From positions 1 to 14,171 of the forward strand of contig DAOVKH010000014.1 of NCBI GenBank assembly GCA_030631875.1: 14,171 nt of DNA, read 5' to 3'. This document shows positions 6,230-13,650 of this stretch, in pieces. This stretch comes from Deltaproteobacteria bacterium (GTDB taxonomy: Bacteria; Desulfobacterota; GWC2-55-46; DRQE01). The notes under the pieces were generated by a model. That model saw only the letters and a list, made by a program, of their open reading frames with translations, made no database searches and was not told where the DNA came from. Each line of letters starts with the position of its first letter. Positions within the stretch are counted from its first letter, which is position 1. The position numbers were made by a program, and so were the translations under genes.

Positions 6230-8746
6230 ATGGTAACTTTAAAGGTAAATGGAAAAGAGATAAGTGTAGCCGACGGTACGTTGATACTCGATGCCGCAAA
6301 AGAGGCGGGTTTCGTCATTCCGACCTTTTGCTATCAGGCAGAGCTATCGAGCCTCGGTTCGTGCAGGATGTGTATCATTGAGATAGGCGGTCAGAAAAAG
6401 CTTCAGCCCGCGTGCATAACGCCTGTGCTTCAGGATATGGAGATAAGCACCGAGACGGAGCAGGTCGAAGATGCTCGTGCTTCTATGCTCGAGTTTCTCT
6501 TAAGCAACCACGCCCTCGATTGTCCTGTATGTGATAAGGCAGGCGAGTGCGAGCTTCAGGACATGGTTCATAAGCACGGCCCCCGCAAAGGCCGTTTCGC
6601 CGAGATGCGTGAGACCTTCCATGTGAAGGACTATCCGCTGAGTCCGGTAATCGTAAAGAACTCCAATAGGTGCGTGCAGTGTATGCGGTGCGTGCGTGTA
6701 TGTAAAGAGGTTGTAGGACGTGGCGTGCTCGGTACTATCGGCAGAGGCGCGCATCAGGAAGAGACAAGCTTCCTTAAGGGCGAGCTTGATTGCGACCACT
6801 GCGGTATGTGTATAGAGGTCTGTCCGGTCGGTTGCTTCATGAGGCGTCCTTACAGGTATAAGTCAAGGCCGTGGGATCTGAACTCAACTAAGACAGTATG
6901 CCAGTACTGCGCTACGGGCTGTATTACCAAGATAGAAGAACGTGACGGTGAGGTCATCAGAAGTATCGCGAGTAAGGATACTGAGGGCTTTAACGGAAGG
7001 ATGCTCTGCTCACGCGGACGCTTTGGCCATGATTTTCTTAATAACGAAGAGAGGCTTACGACACCGCTTCTTCGAGTAAACGGTACGCTCGAGCCGGTTT
7101 CGTGGGATAAGGCTCTCGATGTAATAAAGGATAAACTTAAAAAATCTCAGCCCGACAGGGTAGGCGCCGTTGCTTCGGCAAGGCTCACCAATGAAGAGCT
7201 CTATATGCTACAGAAGGTTATGCGTGAGGGCGTTGGTTCTTCCAACGTCGATGCGTCTTCACGCTGGTCGGCCGGCGATAGTGAGGCATTTATAGCGGCT
7301 ACGGCCATAGACGGCGCAGGATTATCCATAGATAATTGCATGGAGGCCGATACGATATTCGTGGTAGGCTCTCACATATCGGACGAAAACCCTGTGACCG
7401 ATTATATGGTCAGGTACTTATCGGCAAGCAGGCGTAAGACCGTCATGGTCGCCTCGGTGAGGCCGATGAAGCTCGATCGTTCGGCGCAGATAACGGCAAG
7501 GCATATGCCCGGTCGCCTCGGCGCATTCTTAGCAGGCGTTACTTTGAAGTTATATGAGGAAAATAAAACAAAGCTCTCCGGTGTAAAAGGTGTGAAATCC
7601 TTGGACGGGCTTTCAATTGATAAGTTAAGTAAGGCTTCAGGCGTAGCGCCGGGAGACATCGAGGCCATAGCAAAGAAGCTCTCATCGTCTCAATCGGTAA
7701 GTATCATGGCCGGAACGGATATGATAAGGCTTGGCGACGGTACGGGCGGGCTTTGCCTCTTGAGCGATATCTTAAAGACGCTCGATAAGAGAGTATTTGT
7801 ATTGCCTCTCCTCGATAGGAGTAATCAGCGAGGTGCTTGGGATATGGGTGCGCATCCAAACTTCGGCCCCGGCTACAGTGAGCTGAAAGGTGATACAGGC
7901 CTCGATTGCGGCGCGATGCTCGAAAAGGCCTCAAAGGGAGAGATGGATCTTCTTTACGTTATAGGCGACGATATATTGGCTATGTACCCGGATAGGGCAT
8001 TTGCCGAGGGTGCTATAGAGAAGGTCGGATTCCTGGTCGTTCAGGATATATTCTTAAGCGATACCGGTAAGGTTGCCGATTTAGTATTGCCCGGTGCGAG
8101 CTTCGTCGAGAAGACAGGTACTGTTACGAATCAGGAAGGGCGCGTTCAGCCTATAAAGCCTCTCAGGAAGCCTCTGGGCAAGGCGCGTGAAGATTTGAAT
8201 ATCATCGCCGATATAGGTTCGATGATCTCGAAGAACGGTTCATTTACAGGCGATATAACCGCCGAGACCGTTATGGAGGATATAAAGAAGGACGTTCCCA
8301 TGTACGGAGATGTTGAGTGCGATGAGCAGGGCTGTAGAGGGTTCCTGATAGGTGGCGTGGCCAGGCGCAGCCTTAAGTGCATAAGCGTCGGCGAAGAGGA
8401 TACGACCGAGCTTAAAGAAAATAAGAAGTACCCGTACTACCTCGTTACCGGTAATCACCTCTTTGGCTCCGGTACGCTCACGGGTTCTTCGAGCATGCTA
8501 AGAAAGCTCATAAAAGAGCCGACCATAGAGATGTGCATAGAAGAGGCAAAGAGTAGTGGCCTGACAGACGGTGATATGGTTACCGTAGAGTCCGACGGCG
8601 GAAACGGTAAGTACAGGCTTCAGACGAGGAAGAAGTCTTCGTCAAAGGTAGTCTTCATCGCCGAGAACTTTAATGAAGGTTCGGTCAACAGGCTTTATAA
8701 GATTGGTGAGCGAGTGCCCAGGGTTTCGGTAAATAAGGGCGCTTAA
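6230..8746 (+). CDS. nuoG: NADH-quinone oxidoreductase subunit G (NuoG), long form with extra N7 cluster motif
   Basis: The largest peripheral-arm subunit, which wires electrons from NuoF towards NuoI. The 838-residue protein begins with a ferredoxin domain carrying N1b ligands Cys34, Cys45, Cys48 and Cys62. A His94/Cys98/Cys101/Cys107 cluster motif follows, then two CX2CX2CX3C sets at Cys148-158 and Cys188-198. A CX2CX3C set (Cys224, 227, 231) with Cys260 in LCSRGRFG matches the additional off-pathway N7 cluster of some bacteria. The remainder resembles a molybdopterin oxidoreductase, ending in a dinucleotide-binding-like domain (YYLVTGNHLFGSGT onward). In complex I this part normally holds no molybdenum. 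An extra Cys202 occurs in CPVGCF. A 58-nt gap separates it from the next gene. Confidence 0.97.
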   Translation: MVTLKVNGKEISVADGTLILDAAKEAGFVIPTFCYQAELSSLGSCRMCIIEIGGQKKLQPACITPVLQDMEISTETEQVEDARASMLEFLLSNHALDCPVCDKAGECELQDMVHKHGPRKGRFAEMRETFHVKDYPLSPVIVKNSNRCVQCMRCVRVCKEVVGRGVLGTIGRGAHQEETSFLKGELDCDHCGMCIEVCPVGCFMRRPYRYKSRPWDLNSTKTVCQYCATGCITKIEERDGEVIRSIASKDTEGFNGRMLCSRGRFGHDFLNNEERLTTPLLRVNGTLEPVSWDKALDVIKDKLKKSQPDRVGAVASARLTNEELYMLQKVMREGVGSSNVDASSRWSAGDSEAFIAATAIDGAGLSIDNCMEADTIFVVGSHISDENPVTDYMVRYLSASRRKTVMVASVRPMKLDRSAQITARHMPGRLGAFLAGVTLKLYEENKTKLSGVKGVKSLDGLSIDKLSKASGVAPGDIEAIAKKLSSSQSVSIMAGTDMIRLGDGTGGLCLLSDILKTLDKRVFVLPLLDRSNQRGAWDMGAHPNFGPGYSELKGDTGLDCGAMLEKASKGEMDLLYVIGDDILAMYPDRAFAEGAIEKVGFLVVQDIFLSDTGKVADLVLPGASFVEKTGTVTNQEGRVQPIKPLRKPLGKAREDLNIIADIGSMISKNGSFTGDITAETVMEDIKKDVPMYGDVECDEQGCRGFLIGGVARRSLKCISVGEEDTTELKENKKYPYYLVTGNHLFGSGTLTGSSSMLRKLIKEPTIEMCIEEAKSSGLTDGDMVTVESDGGNGKYRLQTRKKSSSKVVFIAENFNEGSVNRLYKIGERVPRVSVNKGA

Positions 8747-8761
8747 CGATTAAGACTCGGC

Positions 8762-8780
8762 CCGGAGAGAGACTCTTCGG
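8762..8780 (+). other. RNA hairpin between nuoG and the cyclic-nucleotide-binding gene
   Basis: CCGGAGAG (8762-8769) pairs with CTCTTCGG (8773-8780) around an AGA triloop, giving an 8-bp stem with one G-U pair. No T-run follows, so it is not a standard intrinsic terminator. It lies 16 nt after the nuoG stop and just before a strong ribosome binding site. It could mark an RNA processing or stability boundary; this is inference. Confidence 0.4.
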
Positions 8781-8792
8781 CCAAACCTGTAC

Positions 8793-8798
8793 GGAGGT
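8793..8798 (+). promoter_or_regulatory. Strong Shine-Dalgarno site of the cyclic-nucleotide-binding gene
   Basis: GGAGGT lies 6 nt before the ATG at 8805. It is the best match to the ribosome binding consensus seen in the window; most nuo genes have weaker AAGG- or GGGA-type sites. It fixes the start codon and suggests translation independent of nuoG. Confidence 0.75.
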
Positions 8799-8804
8799 GT
8801 TCCT

Positions 8805-9275
8805 ATGGTTGATTCAAAGCTGATTAGAACGATGCCATTCTTCGCGGACTTAGCCGACGATGAGCTGGAGGCGGTCTCCAAGATGCTCAGGCAGGAAGAA
8901 TTTAATATGGGAGATACCGTCTTCCATGACGGTAAAGACGGCGAGAGCCTCTATATACTCAGGCGAGGCGAGGTAAAGGCCTGTAAGGTTGCACCCGATG
9001 GTGAGCTATTTACACTCACACTCATGAAAGAGGGCGAGATATTCGGAGAGATGAGCTTCCTTGATGGTCGCCGCCGCTCGGCTACCATAGTTGCTCTTAC
9101 CGACTTAGAGGTATTCGTCATGGAGCGCAGTGACTTTGAGACAATCATCGAGACGCATCCGTGGATAGTATACAAGCTGATGAAGAATATCGTCTTCACC
9201 ATACATTCGATAGTCAGAGGTATGAACACACGCTACCTTGAGATGGTCAATTATATGTGGGGACGCAAGAGATAA
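8805..9275 (+). CDS. Stand-alone cyclic nucleotide-binding domain protein within the nuo cluster
   Basis: This 156-residue soluble protein is essentially one CRP/PKA-type cyclic nucleotide-binding domain. It begins LIRTMPFFADLADDELEAVSKML, the N-terminal helices, followed by the beta-roll with GDTVFHDGKDGESLYILRRGEVK. The phosphate-binding cassette FGEMSFLDGRRRSATIVAL keeps the Glu and Arg that normally contact ribose and phosphate, so ligand binding is plausible, though the ligand (cAMP or another nucleotide) cannot be told. About 35 residues follow the C-terminal helix (ending MWGRKR), with no helix-turn-helix, kinase or channel part. It is therefore not a CRP-like transcription factor. It sits between nuoG and nuoH, in the same orientation, flanked by gaps of 58 and 131 nt. 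A regulatory or assembly link to complex I is inferred from position only. Confidence 0.9.
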   Translation: MVDSKLIRTMPFFADLADDELEAVSKMLRQEEFNMGDTVFHDGKDGESLYILRRGEVKACKVAPDGELFTLTLMKEGEIFGEMSFLDGRRRSATIVALTDLEVFVMERSDFETIIETHPWIVYKLMKNIVFTIHSIVRGMNTRYLEMVNYMWGRKR

Positions 9276-9328
9276 CCTGGGCGAGACGGCCAAGAGTTTG
9301 CTATGCAGAGACGCAAAAAGTAATACGC

Positions 9329-9345
9329 GGGCGTTATACGTGCCC
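9329..9345 (+). other. Short hairpin upstream of nuoH
   Basis: GGGC (9329-9332) and GCCC (9342-9345) can pair, with two G-U pairs possible inside, in the 131-nt gap between the cyclic-nucleotide-binding gene and nuoH. The rest of the gap is purine-rich with a T7 run at 9395-9401 just before the nuoH start; I see no gene in it. The hairpin is weak and of unknown role. Confidence 0.2.
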
Positions 9346-9406
9346 TCTCAATAAAGATAAGTAGTAAAAAGAAGTAAGCCCGAAAAGGGAAAGGTTTTTT
9401 TATTAG

Positions 9407-10501
9407 ATGCCAAGTATAGATACATTAATAGTGGTTGGGGTAATGCTCCTGAAGGTGCTCATCATCGGCGGCGCACTCTTCTGCGCGCCCTTGCCTCTGA
9501 CGTGGATAGAGCGTAAGCTCGCAGGACGCATACAGCAAAGGCTCGGACCCCACAGGGTTGGTCCATTTGGCCTCCTTCAGCCGCTTGCCGATATGATAAA
9601 GATGTTCGTTAAGGAGGATATCGTTCCCGCTAAGGCCGATAGCTTCCTCTTCAAGCTTGCTCCGATATTGGCGATGGCACCGATATTCGCAATATTTGTC
9701 GTAGTGCCATTTGGCCCCGACATAACGATACCTTTCATCGACTATAAGGTGAGCCTTTACATTACAGATATGAATGTAGGTATAATCTTCGTTCTGGCGA
9801 TATCGGGCCTTGCGGTATACGGTCTTATATTCGGCGGATGGGCATCGAACAGTAAGTACGCGATGCTTGGCGGCATGAGAAGTACAGCGCAGATGATTAG
9901 CTACGAGGTCGCCATGAGCTTTGCCGCAGTCGGTGTCGTCATGATGTCGGGCTCGCTTAGTCTCGTCGATATCGTAACGAGCCAAAGCGGCGGCTTCCTG
10001 AATTGGAATATATTGTACCTGCCTGTCGGGCCTCTCTGGTTTGTGATATTCCTGATAGCAGGGCTTGCGGAGATGAATCGTATACCATTTGATATGCCCG
10101 AAGACGAAGGCTCGCTCGCCGCAGGTTACCACGTCGAGTACAGTGCCATGAGGTTTGCTTTCCTATCATTGGCCGAGTATGTGGCAATGGTCTCGATAGC
10201 GGTACTTCTGGTAGTCTTCTTCCTTGGAGGATGGGATAATCCACTCGGCTCACTCATACCGATACTCGATTACGTGCCTCCTGTATTCTGGTTTATGGGC
10301 AAGGTCGGAGCCTTCATATACTTCTTCATGTGGTTGCGCTTTACCATACCCAGATATCGTTATGATCAATTAATGACGATAGGCTGGAAGATAATGATAC
10401 CGCTCTCGCTCGCCAATATATTGGCAACCGGTATGATAAAGATATATGCCGACTATAGAATCACCGACGTTCTGGAAATGGTAGGCCTTAAATTATGGTA
10501 G
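9407..10501 (+). CDS. nuoH: NADH-quinone oxidoreductase subunit H (NuoH)
   Basis: Membrane subunit (ND1 family) at the heel of complex I that forms much of the quinone channel and connects to the first proton path. The 364-residue protein is rich in transmembrane helices. It carries the family motifs PLTWIERKLAGRIQQRLGP, GPFGLLQPLADMIKMFVKED, GGWASNSKYAMLGGMRSTAQ and AEMNRIPFDMPEDEGSLAAG followed by YHVEYSAMRF. The conserved acidic loop residues are present. The ribosome binding site is poor: AAGG lies about 12 nt upstream, beyond a T-run. The stop overlaps the nuoI start by 7 nt. Confidence 0.97.
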   Translation: MPSIDTLIVVGVMLLKVLIIGGALFCAPLPLTWIERKLAGRIQQRLGPHRVGPFGLLQPLADMIKMFVKEDIVPAKADSFLFKLAPILAMAPIFAIFVVVPFGPDITIPFIDYKVSLYITDMNVGIIFVLAISGLAVYGLIFGGWASNSKYAMLGGMRSTAQMISYEVAMSFAAVGVVMMSGSLSLVDIVTSQSGGFLNWNILYLPVGPLWFVIFLIAGLAEMNRIPFDMPEDEGSLAAGYHVEYSAMRFAFLSLAEYVAMVSIAVLLVVFFLGGWDNPLGSLIPILDYVPPVFWFMGKVGAFIYFFMWLRFTIPRYRYDQLMTIGWKIMIPLSLANILATGMIKIYADYRITDVLEMVGLKLW

Positions 10502-11082
10502 ATATAATTAAGACCGTCATAACCAGGGTACTCTTTCTGGACTTTATAAAGGGACTGCTCGTTACCTTAAAGTATACGCTCTCAAGGTCCATTACGCTTA
10601 AGTATCCCGATCACGAGACGTGGATACCGTACGAGAGATTCAGAGGAGAGCATAAACTCCACAGAAATGAAGACGGCCGAGAGCTATGCGTTGCTTGCGA
10701 GCTATGCGTTGCGGCCTGTCCGACAGATTGCATAACGGTCGTCCCGATGGAGGACGAAACAGGAAGAAGAGGCATTAACGACAGGGTTGCCAAGGTATGG
10801 GAGGTTAATCTCGTAAGGTGCCTCTATTGCGGCTACTGCGAGGATGCCTGCCCGACTACCGCCGTAAGGTTGAGTAGAGGCTTTGAGTTGGCCTGCACGG
10901 ACTTGGACGGCACGATAAGAGAACGTGAAGCACTCCTAACAGAAAGCCCGATACCGGAACACTACGAGGGCGGAGTCGTCGTAAAGGCAAAGTATATAAG
11001 AAAGCTGATACAGATTAAGCCGGAGCTGTGGAAACAAAAAGACTGGTGGCCGGCAAAGCCCGGACGCTCTAAAAAAAGATAA
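10495..11082 (+). CDS. nuoI: NADH-quinone oxidoreductase subunit I (NuoI)
   Basis: The 23-kDa (TYKY) subunit, carrying two [4Fe-4S] clusters, N6a and N6b, that relay electrons from NuoG to NuoB. The 195-residue protein has an amphipathic N-terminus (FLDFIKGLLVTLKYTL) that lies on the membrane arm. Two ferredoxin motifs follow: Cys65/68/71/75 in CVACELCVAACP and Cys109/112/115/119 in CLYCGYCEDACP. The C-terminal part after residue 130 is basic and ends KPGRSKKR. The ATG lies within the 3' end of nuoH (7-nt overlap), indicating coupling. A 136-nt gap follows before nuoJ. Confidence 0.97.
   Translation: MVDIIKTVITRVLFLDFIKGLLVTLKYTLSRSITLKYPDHETWIPYERFRGEHKLHRNEDGRELCVACELCVAACPTDCITVVPMEDETGRRGINDRVAKVWEVNLVRCLYCGYCEDACPTTAVRLSRGFELACTDLDGTIREREALLTESPIPEHYEGGVVVKAKYIRKLIQIKPELWKQKDWWPAKPGRSKKR
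10681..10712 (+). repeat. 14-bp direct repeat inside nuoI
   Basis: GAGCTATGCGTTGC occurs at 10681-10694 and again at 10699-10712, an 18-nt period. It encodes the repeated ELCVA of the first ferredoxin motif with identical codons. The cysteine spacing demanded by the cluster explains the protein repetition but not the identical synonymous codons. Confidence 0.85.
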
Positions 11083-11120
11083 TCCCGTGTCATTCAGGGG
11101 CAGATAGAGAAGAATTTGAG

Positions 11121-11144
11121 GTCGGTAGATCTAAAAGAACCGAC
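11121..11144 (+). other. Hairpin in the nuoI-nuoJ gap
   Basis: GTCGGT (11121-11126) and ACCGAC (11139-11144) form a perfect 6-bp stem around a 12-nt loop, 38 nt after the nuoI stop. It is followed by an A-rich, not T-rich, stretch, so termination is unlikely. It may influence mRNA processing; this is inferred. Confidence 0.35.
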
Positions 11145-11166
11145 GAAGAAAAAGAATTTAAGTCAT

Positions 11167-11185
11167 TGCCTCTTACTAAAAGGCA
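11167..11185 (+). other. Second hairpin in the nuoI-nuoJ gap
   Basis: TGCCT (11167-11171) and AGGCA (11181-11185) form a 5-bp stem with a 9-nt loop, 33 nt before the nuoJ start. Weak on its own, but it is the second inverted repeat in this 136-nt gap. The gap otherwise holds only a 7-codon ATG...TAA stretch (11187-11210) and the nuoJ ribosome binding site GGGAG. Confidence 0.25.
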
Positions 11186-11218
11186 GATGCGTATAGATAG
11201 ATTCATTTAAGGGAGATT

Positions 11219-11719
11219 ATGGAGCAGTTATTCTTTATAGGGTTTGCGTTCATGGCCGTCGTTGCGGCAGTCGGGGTCATCTCGCTCAGAAACCCCGTGC
11301 ATGGCGCACTGTCGCTCATCGTTTGCCTGCTTCAGGTGGCGGCGATATTCGTCCTTCTGCGCTCGCCGTTCCTGGCGGTCGTGCAGGTATTCATATATGT
11401 AGGTGCTGTAATGGTCTTATTCCTATTCGCCGTAATGGTCGTCGACTTGAGGCGTGTTGAGCTTGAATCGCCATTTAATGCCAGAGGGATATTCGCATAT
11501 ATACTTGCACCCATTGCCGTAATAGAGATATTCGCCGTAATATTTGTAAGCAAGAGCTTCGACGCCTTTACGACGGTAGCTACATTGCCGACAAAGATTG
11601 AAACGCTTGCGAGGGTATTATTCACCGAGTACCTATTCCCGTTTGAGATAGTATCGGTACTCTTGCTCGTCGCCATGGTGGCGGCGATAGTCATGACGCT
11701 TAAGAAGGGGCGTAGCTGA
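11219..11719 (+). CDS. nuoJ: NADH-quinone oxidoreductase subunit J (NuoJ)
   Basis: Membrane subunit (ND6 family) with about five transmembrane helices, taking part in the coupling and proton path between NuoH and NuoK. The 166-residue length is normal. Family marks are the RNPVHGALSLIV segment and FLAVVQVFIYVGAVMVLFLF, the third helix, which contains the conserved Tyr and the glycine that allows its pi-bulge, followed by AVMVVDLR. GGGAG three nt before the ATG region is a good ribosome binding site. The stop is followed immediately (1 nt) by nuoK. Confidence 0.96.
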   Translation: MEQLFFIGFAFMAVVAAVGVISLRNPVHGALSLIVCLLQVAAIFVLLRSPFLAVVQVFIYVGAVMVLFLFAVMVVDLRRVELESPFNARGIFAYILAPIAVIEIFAVIFVSKSFDAFTTVATLPTKIETLARVLFTEYLFPFEIVSVLLLVAMVAAIVMTLKKGRS

Positions 11720-11720
11720 T

Positions 11721-12029
11721 ATGGAAACGATACCTCTTACATGGTACATAGCGTTAAGCACGGTACTCTTCTTCTTGGGAGCCGCCGGAGTATTGCTTAG
11801 GAAGAATATCGTCATAATGCTGATGAGTGTCGAGTTGATGTTAAATGCCGTCAATATAAACCTCTTGGCGTTCTCGTATTACTTAGACGATATGCGCGGA
11901 CAGATATTCGCGATATTTACTATAACCGTTGCCGCGGCCGAGGTTGCCGTAGCACTTGGTATACTCATAGCACTCATCAAGAGAAGAAACACCGTCGACA
12001 TAGACCAAATCGACACGATGAAGGGATAG
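11721..12029 (+). CDS. nuoK: NADH-quinone oxidoreductase subunit K (NuoK)
   Basis: Small three-helix membrane subunit (ND4L family). It contributes two buried glutamates to the proton path next to NuoN. Both are present in this 102-residue protein: Glu38 in MSVELMLNAVNINLL and Glu74 in TVAAAEVAVALGI, 36 residues apart as in well-studied homologues. The C-terminal tail IKRRNTVDIDQIDTMKG is typical. It is closely packed against nuoJ. Downstream, where nuoL is normally found, nuoM begins after only 10 nt. Confidence 0.97.
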   Translation: METIPLTWYIALSTVLFFLGAAGVLLRKNIVIMLMSVELMLNAVNINLLAFSYYLDDMRGQIFAIFTITVAAAEVAVALGILIALIKRRNTVDIDQIDTMKG

Positions 12030-12039
12030 CACGACTTAG

Positions 12040-13650
12040 ATGAACTGGATACTCAACATGCCGATACTTGACACCCACCTGCTGAGCGTACTTACGTTCC
12101 TGCCGCTTGTGGCCGTATTGATACTGCTATTCGTTAAGAACGAAGACTTTATACGCGCCATAACGCTTATAACAATGGTCTTGGTATTTATAATAAGCAT
12201 AGCGCTCGTCTTAGGCTTTGATTCTTCGACACATATGATGCAGTTCGTTGAAAAGGGCGAGTGGATAACTGCTCTTAATATCAACTACCACATGGGTGTT
12301 GACGGCATAAGCGTATTATTCATATTGCTGACGGCCCTTATAGGCTGGGTATGCGTTTTGGCCTCGTGGAGGGCGATAGACAAACGCGTCAAAGAGTTCA
12401 TGATATGCCTGCTCGTTATGCAGACGGCGATGACAGGAGTCTTCTGTTCACTTGACTTCTTCCTCTTCTATATATTCTGGGAGGTCATGCTCATACCGAT
12501 GTATCTGATAATCGGCGTATGGGGAGGCCCGCGTCGCGTATACGCGGCCGTGAAGTTCTTCTTGTATACATTGGCCGGAAGTATCCTGATGCTCGTAGGT
12601 GTTATAGCACTCTACTTCGCAGGCGGCGAGACCTTCGACATACAAAAGCTGATGGCGATAGATTACTCATTCGGCTTCCAGGTATTCGTCTTTATATTAT
12701 TCTTCTTGGCCTTTGCGATAAAGGTTCCGATGTTCCCGTTCCATACGTGGCTTCCAGATGCGCACGTTCAGGCACCTACTGCCGGTAGTATCATACTCGC
12801 AGGCGTGCTCCTTAAGATGGGAACTTACGGCTTCCTGCGTTTCTCGTTACCGATGTTCCCCGACGCGTCGCAGTACTTCGCATGGCCGATAATTGTCATA
12901 TCGTTAATCGGAATAATATACGGTGCATTCCTGGCTCTCTCGCAGGAAGATATGAAGAAACTCATCGCGTACTCAAGTGTCAGCCACATGGGCTTCATAA
13001 CTATGGGTATATTCCTCTTCAATACCGACGGCCTTGAGGGTGCGATACTTCAGATGTTCAACCACGGTATTACGACAGGCGCGCTCTTCCTATGCGTGGG
13101 GCTTATATATGAGAGAACGCACTCAAGGGAACTCTCAACATACGGCTGGGCGGCAAGGCGTACTCCGGGTTATGCCGTATTCTTATTTATATTCGTATTG
13201 GCCTCGCTCGGCTTCCCCGGGACGAACGGCTTTATAGGCGAGATACTCATACTCTTCGGCGCATACGCGCAGTATAAGATGTATGTCTTCTACATACTCA
13301 TAGGTGTTGTGCTCGGAGCGGCCTACATACTTAATATGTTTAAGCGTGTGGCATTCGGCGAAGATCCGCACCATCCGAATAACGAGATAAAGGTTTGGGA
13401 CATAGGCTTTAGAGAGACGATATCTCTAACGGCATTCCTGATATTTGTCCTATGGATAGGTTTCCAGCCCATGCCGTTCTTAGAGATAATGCACGAATCG
13501 GTTGTCCATCTGATATCGCAGGTCGGTGTAGACCCTGAGACGGGTAGAGCCGTATTAGAGGCTGTAGTGGAAAACGTTAATGCAATCGACGCTGTAGATG
13601 CGACGGCCATAGAAGCCGTAGTTGACGTCGCAGGCGAGGTGACCCCTTAA
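12040..13650 (+). CDS. nuoM: NADH-quinone oxidoreductase subunit M (NuoM)
   Basis: Antiporter-like proton-pumping subunit (ND4 family) of the membrane arm. The 536-residue, highly hydrophobic protein shows NuoM rather than NuoL features: LFYIFWEVMLIPMYLIIGVWGG with the essential Glu148, then RVYAAVKFFLYTLAGS. Lys228 (AIKVPMFPFHTWLPDAH) and Lys259 (GVLLKMGTYGFLRF) are the helix-7 and helix-8 lysines of the proton channel. SQEDMKKLIAYSSVSHMGF is also conserved. The last 40 or so residues form a hydrophilic, Ala/Val/Asp-rich tail. The ribosome binding site is distant (AAGGGA at 12021-12026, inside nuoK). The stop overlaps the nuoN start by one base (TAATG). Confidence 0.97.
   Translation: MNWILNMPILDTHLLSVLTFLPLVAVLILLFVKNEDFIRAITLITMVLVFIISIALVLGFDSSTHMMQFVEKGEWITALNINYHMGVDGISVLFILLTALIGWVCVLASWRAIDKRVKEFMICLLVMQTAMTGVFCSLDFFLFYIFWEVMLIPMYLIIGVWGGPRRVYAAVKFFLYTLAGSILMLVGVIALYFAGGETFDIQKLMAIDYSFGFQVFVFILFFLAFAIKVPMFPFHTWLPDAHVQAPTAGSIILAGVLLKMGTYGFLRFSLPMFPDASQYFAWPIIVISLIGIIYGAFLALSQEDMKKLIAYSSVSHMGFITMGIFLFNTDGLEGAILQMFNHGITTGALFLCVGLIYERTHSRELSTYGWAARRTPGYAVFLFIFVLASLGFPGTNGFIGEILILFGAYAQYKMYVFYILIGVVLGAAYILNMFKRVAFGEDPHHPNNEIKVWDIGFRETISLTAFLIFVLWIGFQPMPFLEIMHESVVHLISQVGVDPETGRAVLEAVVENVNAIDAVDATAIEAVVDVAGEVTP

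Noticed and set aside
6230..8746. NuoG as a formate dehydrogenase or other molybdoenzyme catalytic subunit
   Set aside because: Although it has the molybdopterin-oxidoreductase fold and a CX2CX3C motif, it begins with the complex I ferredoxin domain and cluster motifs and lies in the nuo cluster, as expected for NuoG.
8805..9275. CRP/FNR-type transcription factor
   Set aside because: The protein ends after the cyclic-nucleotide-binding domain and a short tail, with no DNA-binding helix-turn-helix.
9425..10132. Long antisense open frame (235 codons) opposite nuoH
   Set aside because: It mirrors the real nuoH frame, has a residue composition rich in Arg, His and Tyr typical of shadow frames, and shows no recognisable domain. 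The same applies to the other minus-strand frames across the window.
11187..11210. Seven-codon ORF just before nuoJ, a possible leader peptide
   Set aside because: It is too short to support, with no attenuator-like run of a single codon and no terminator structure after it.
12040..13650. This gene being nuoL or an L-M fusion
   Set aside because: The motifs, about 500-residue core and lack of the NuoL-type C-terminal lateral helix all fit NuoM, and there is only one antiporter domain.
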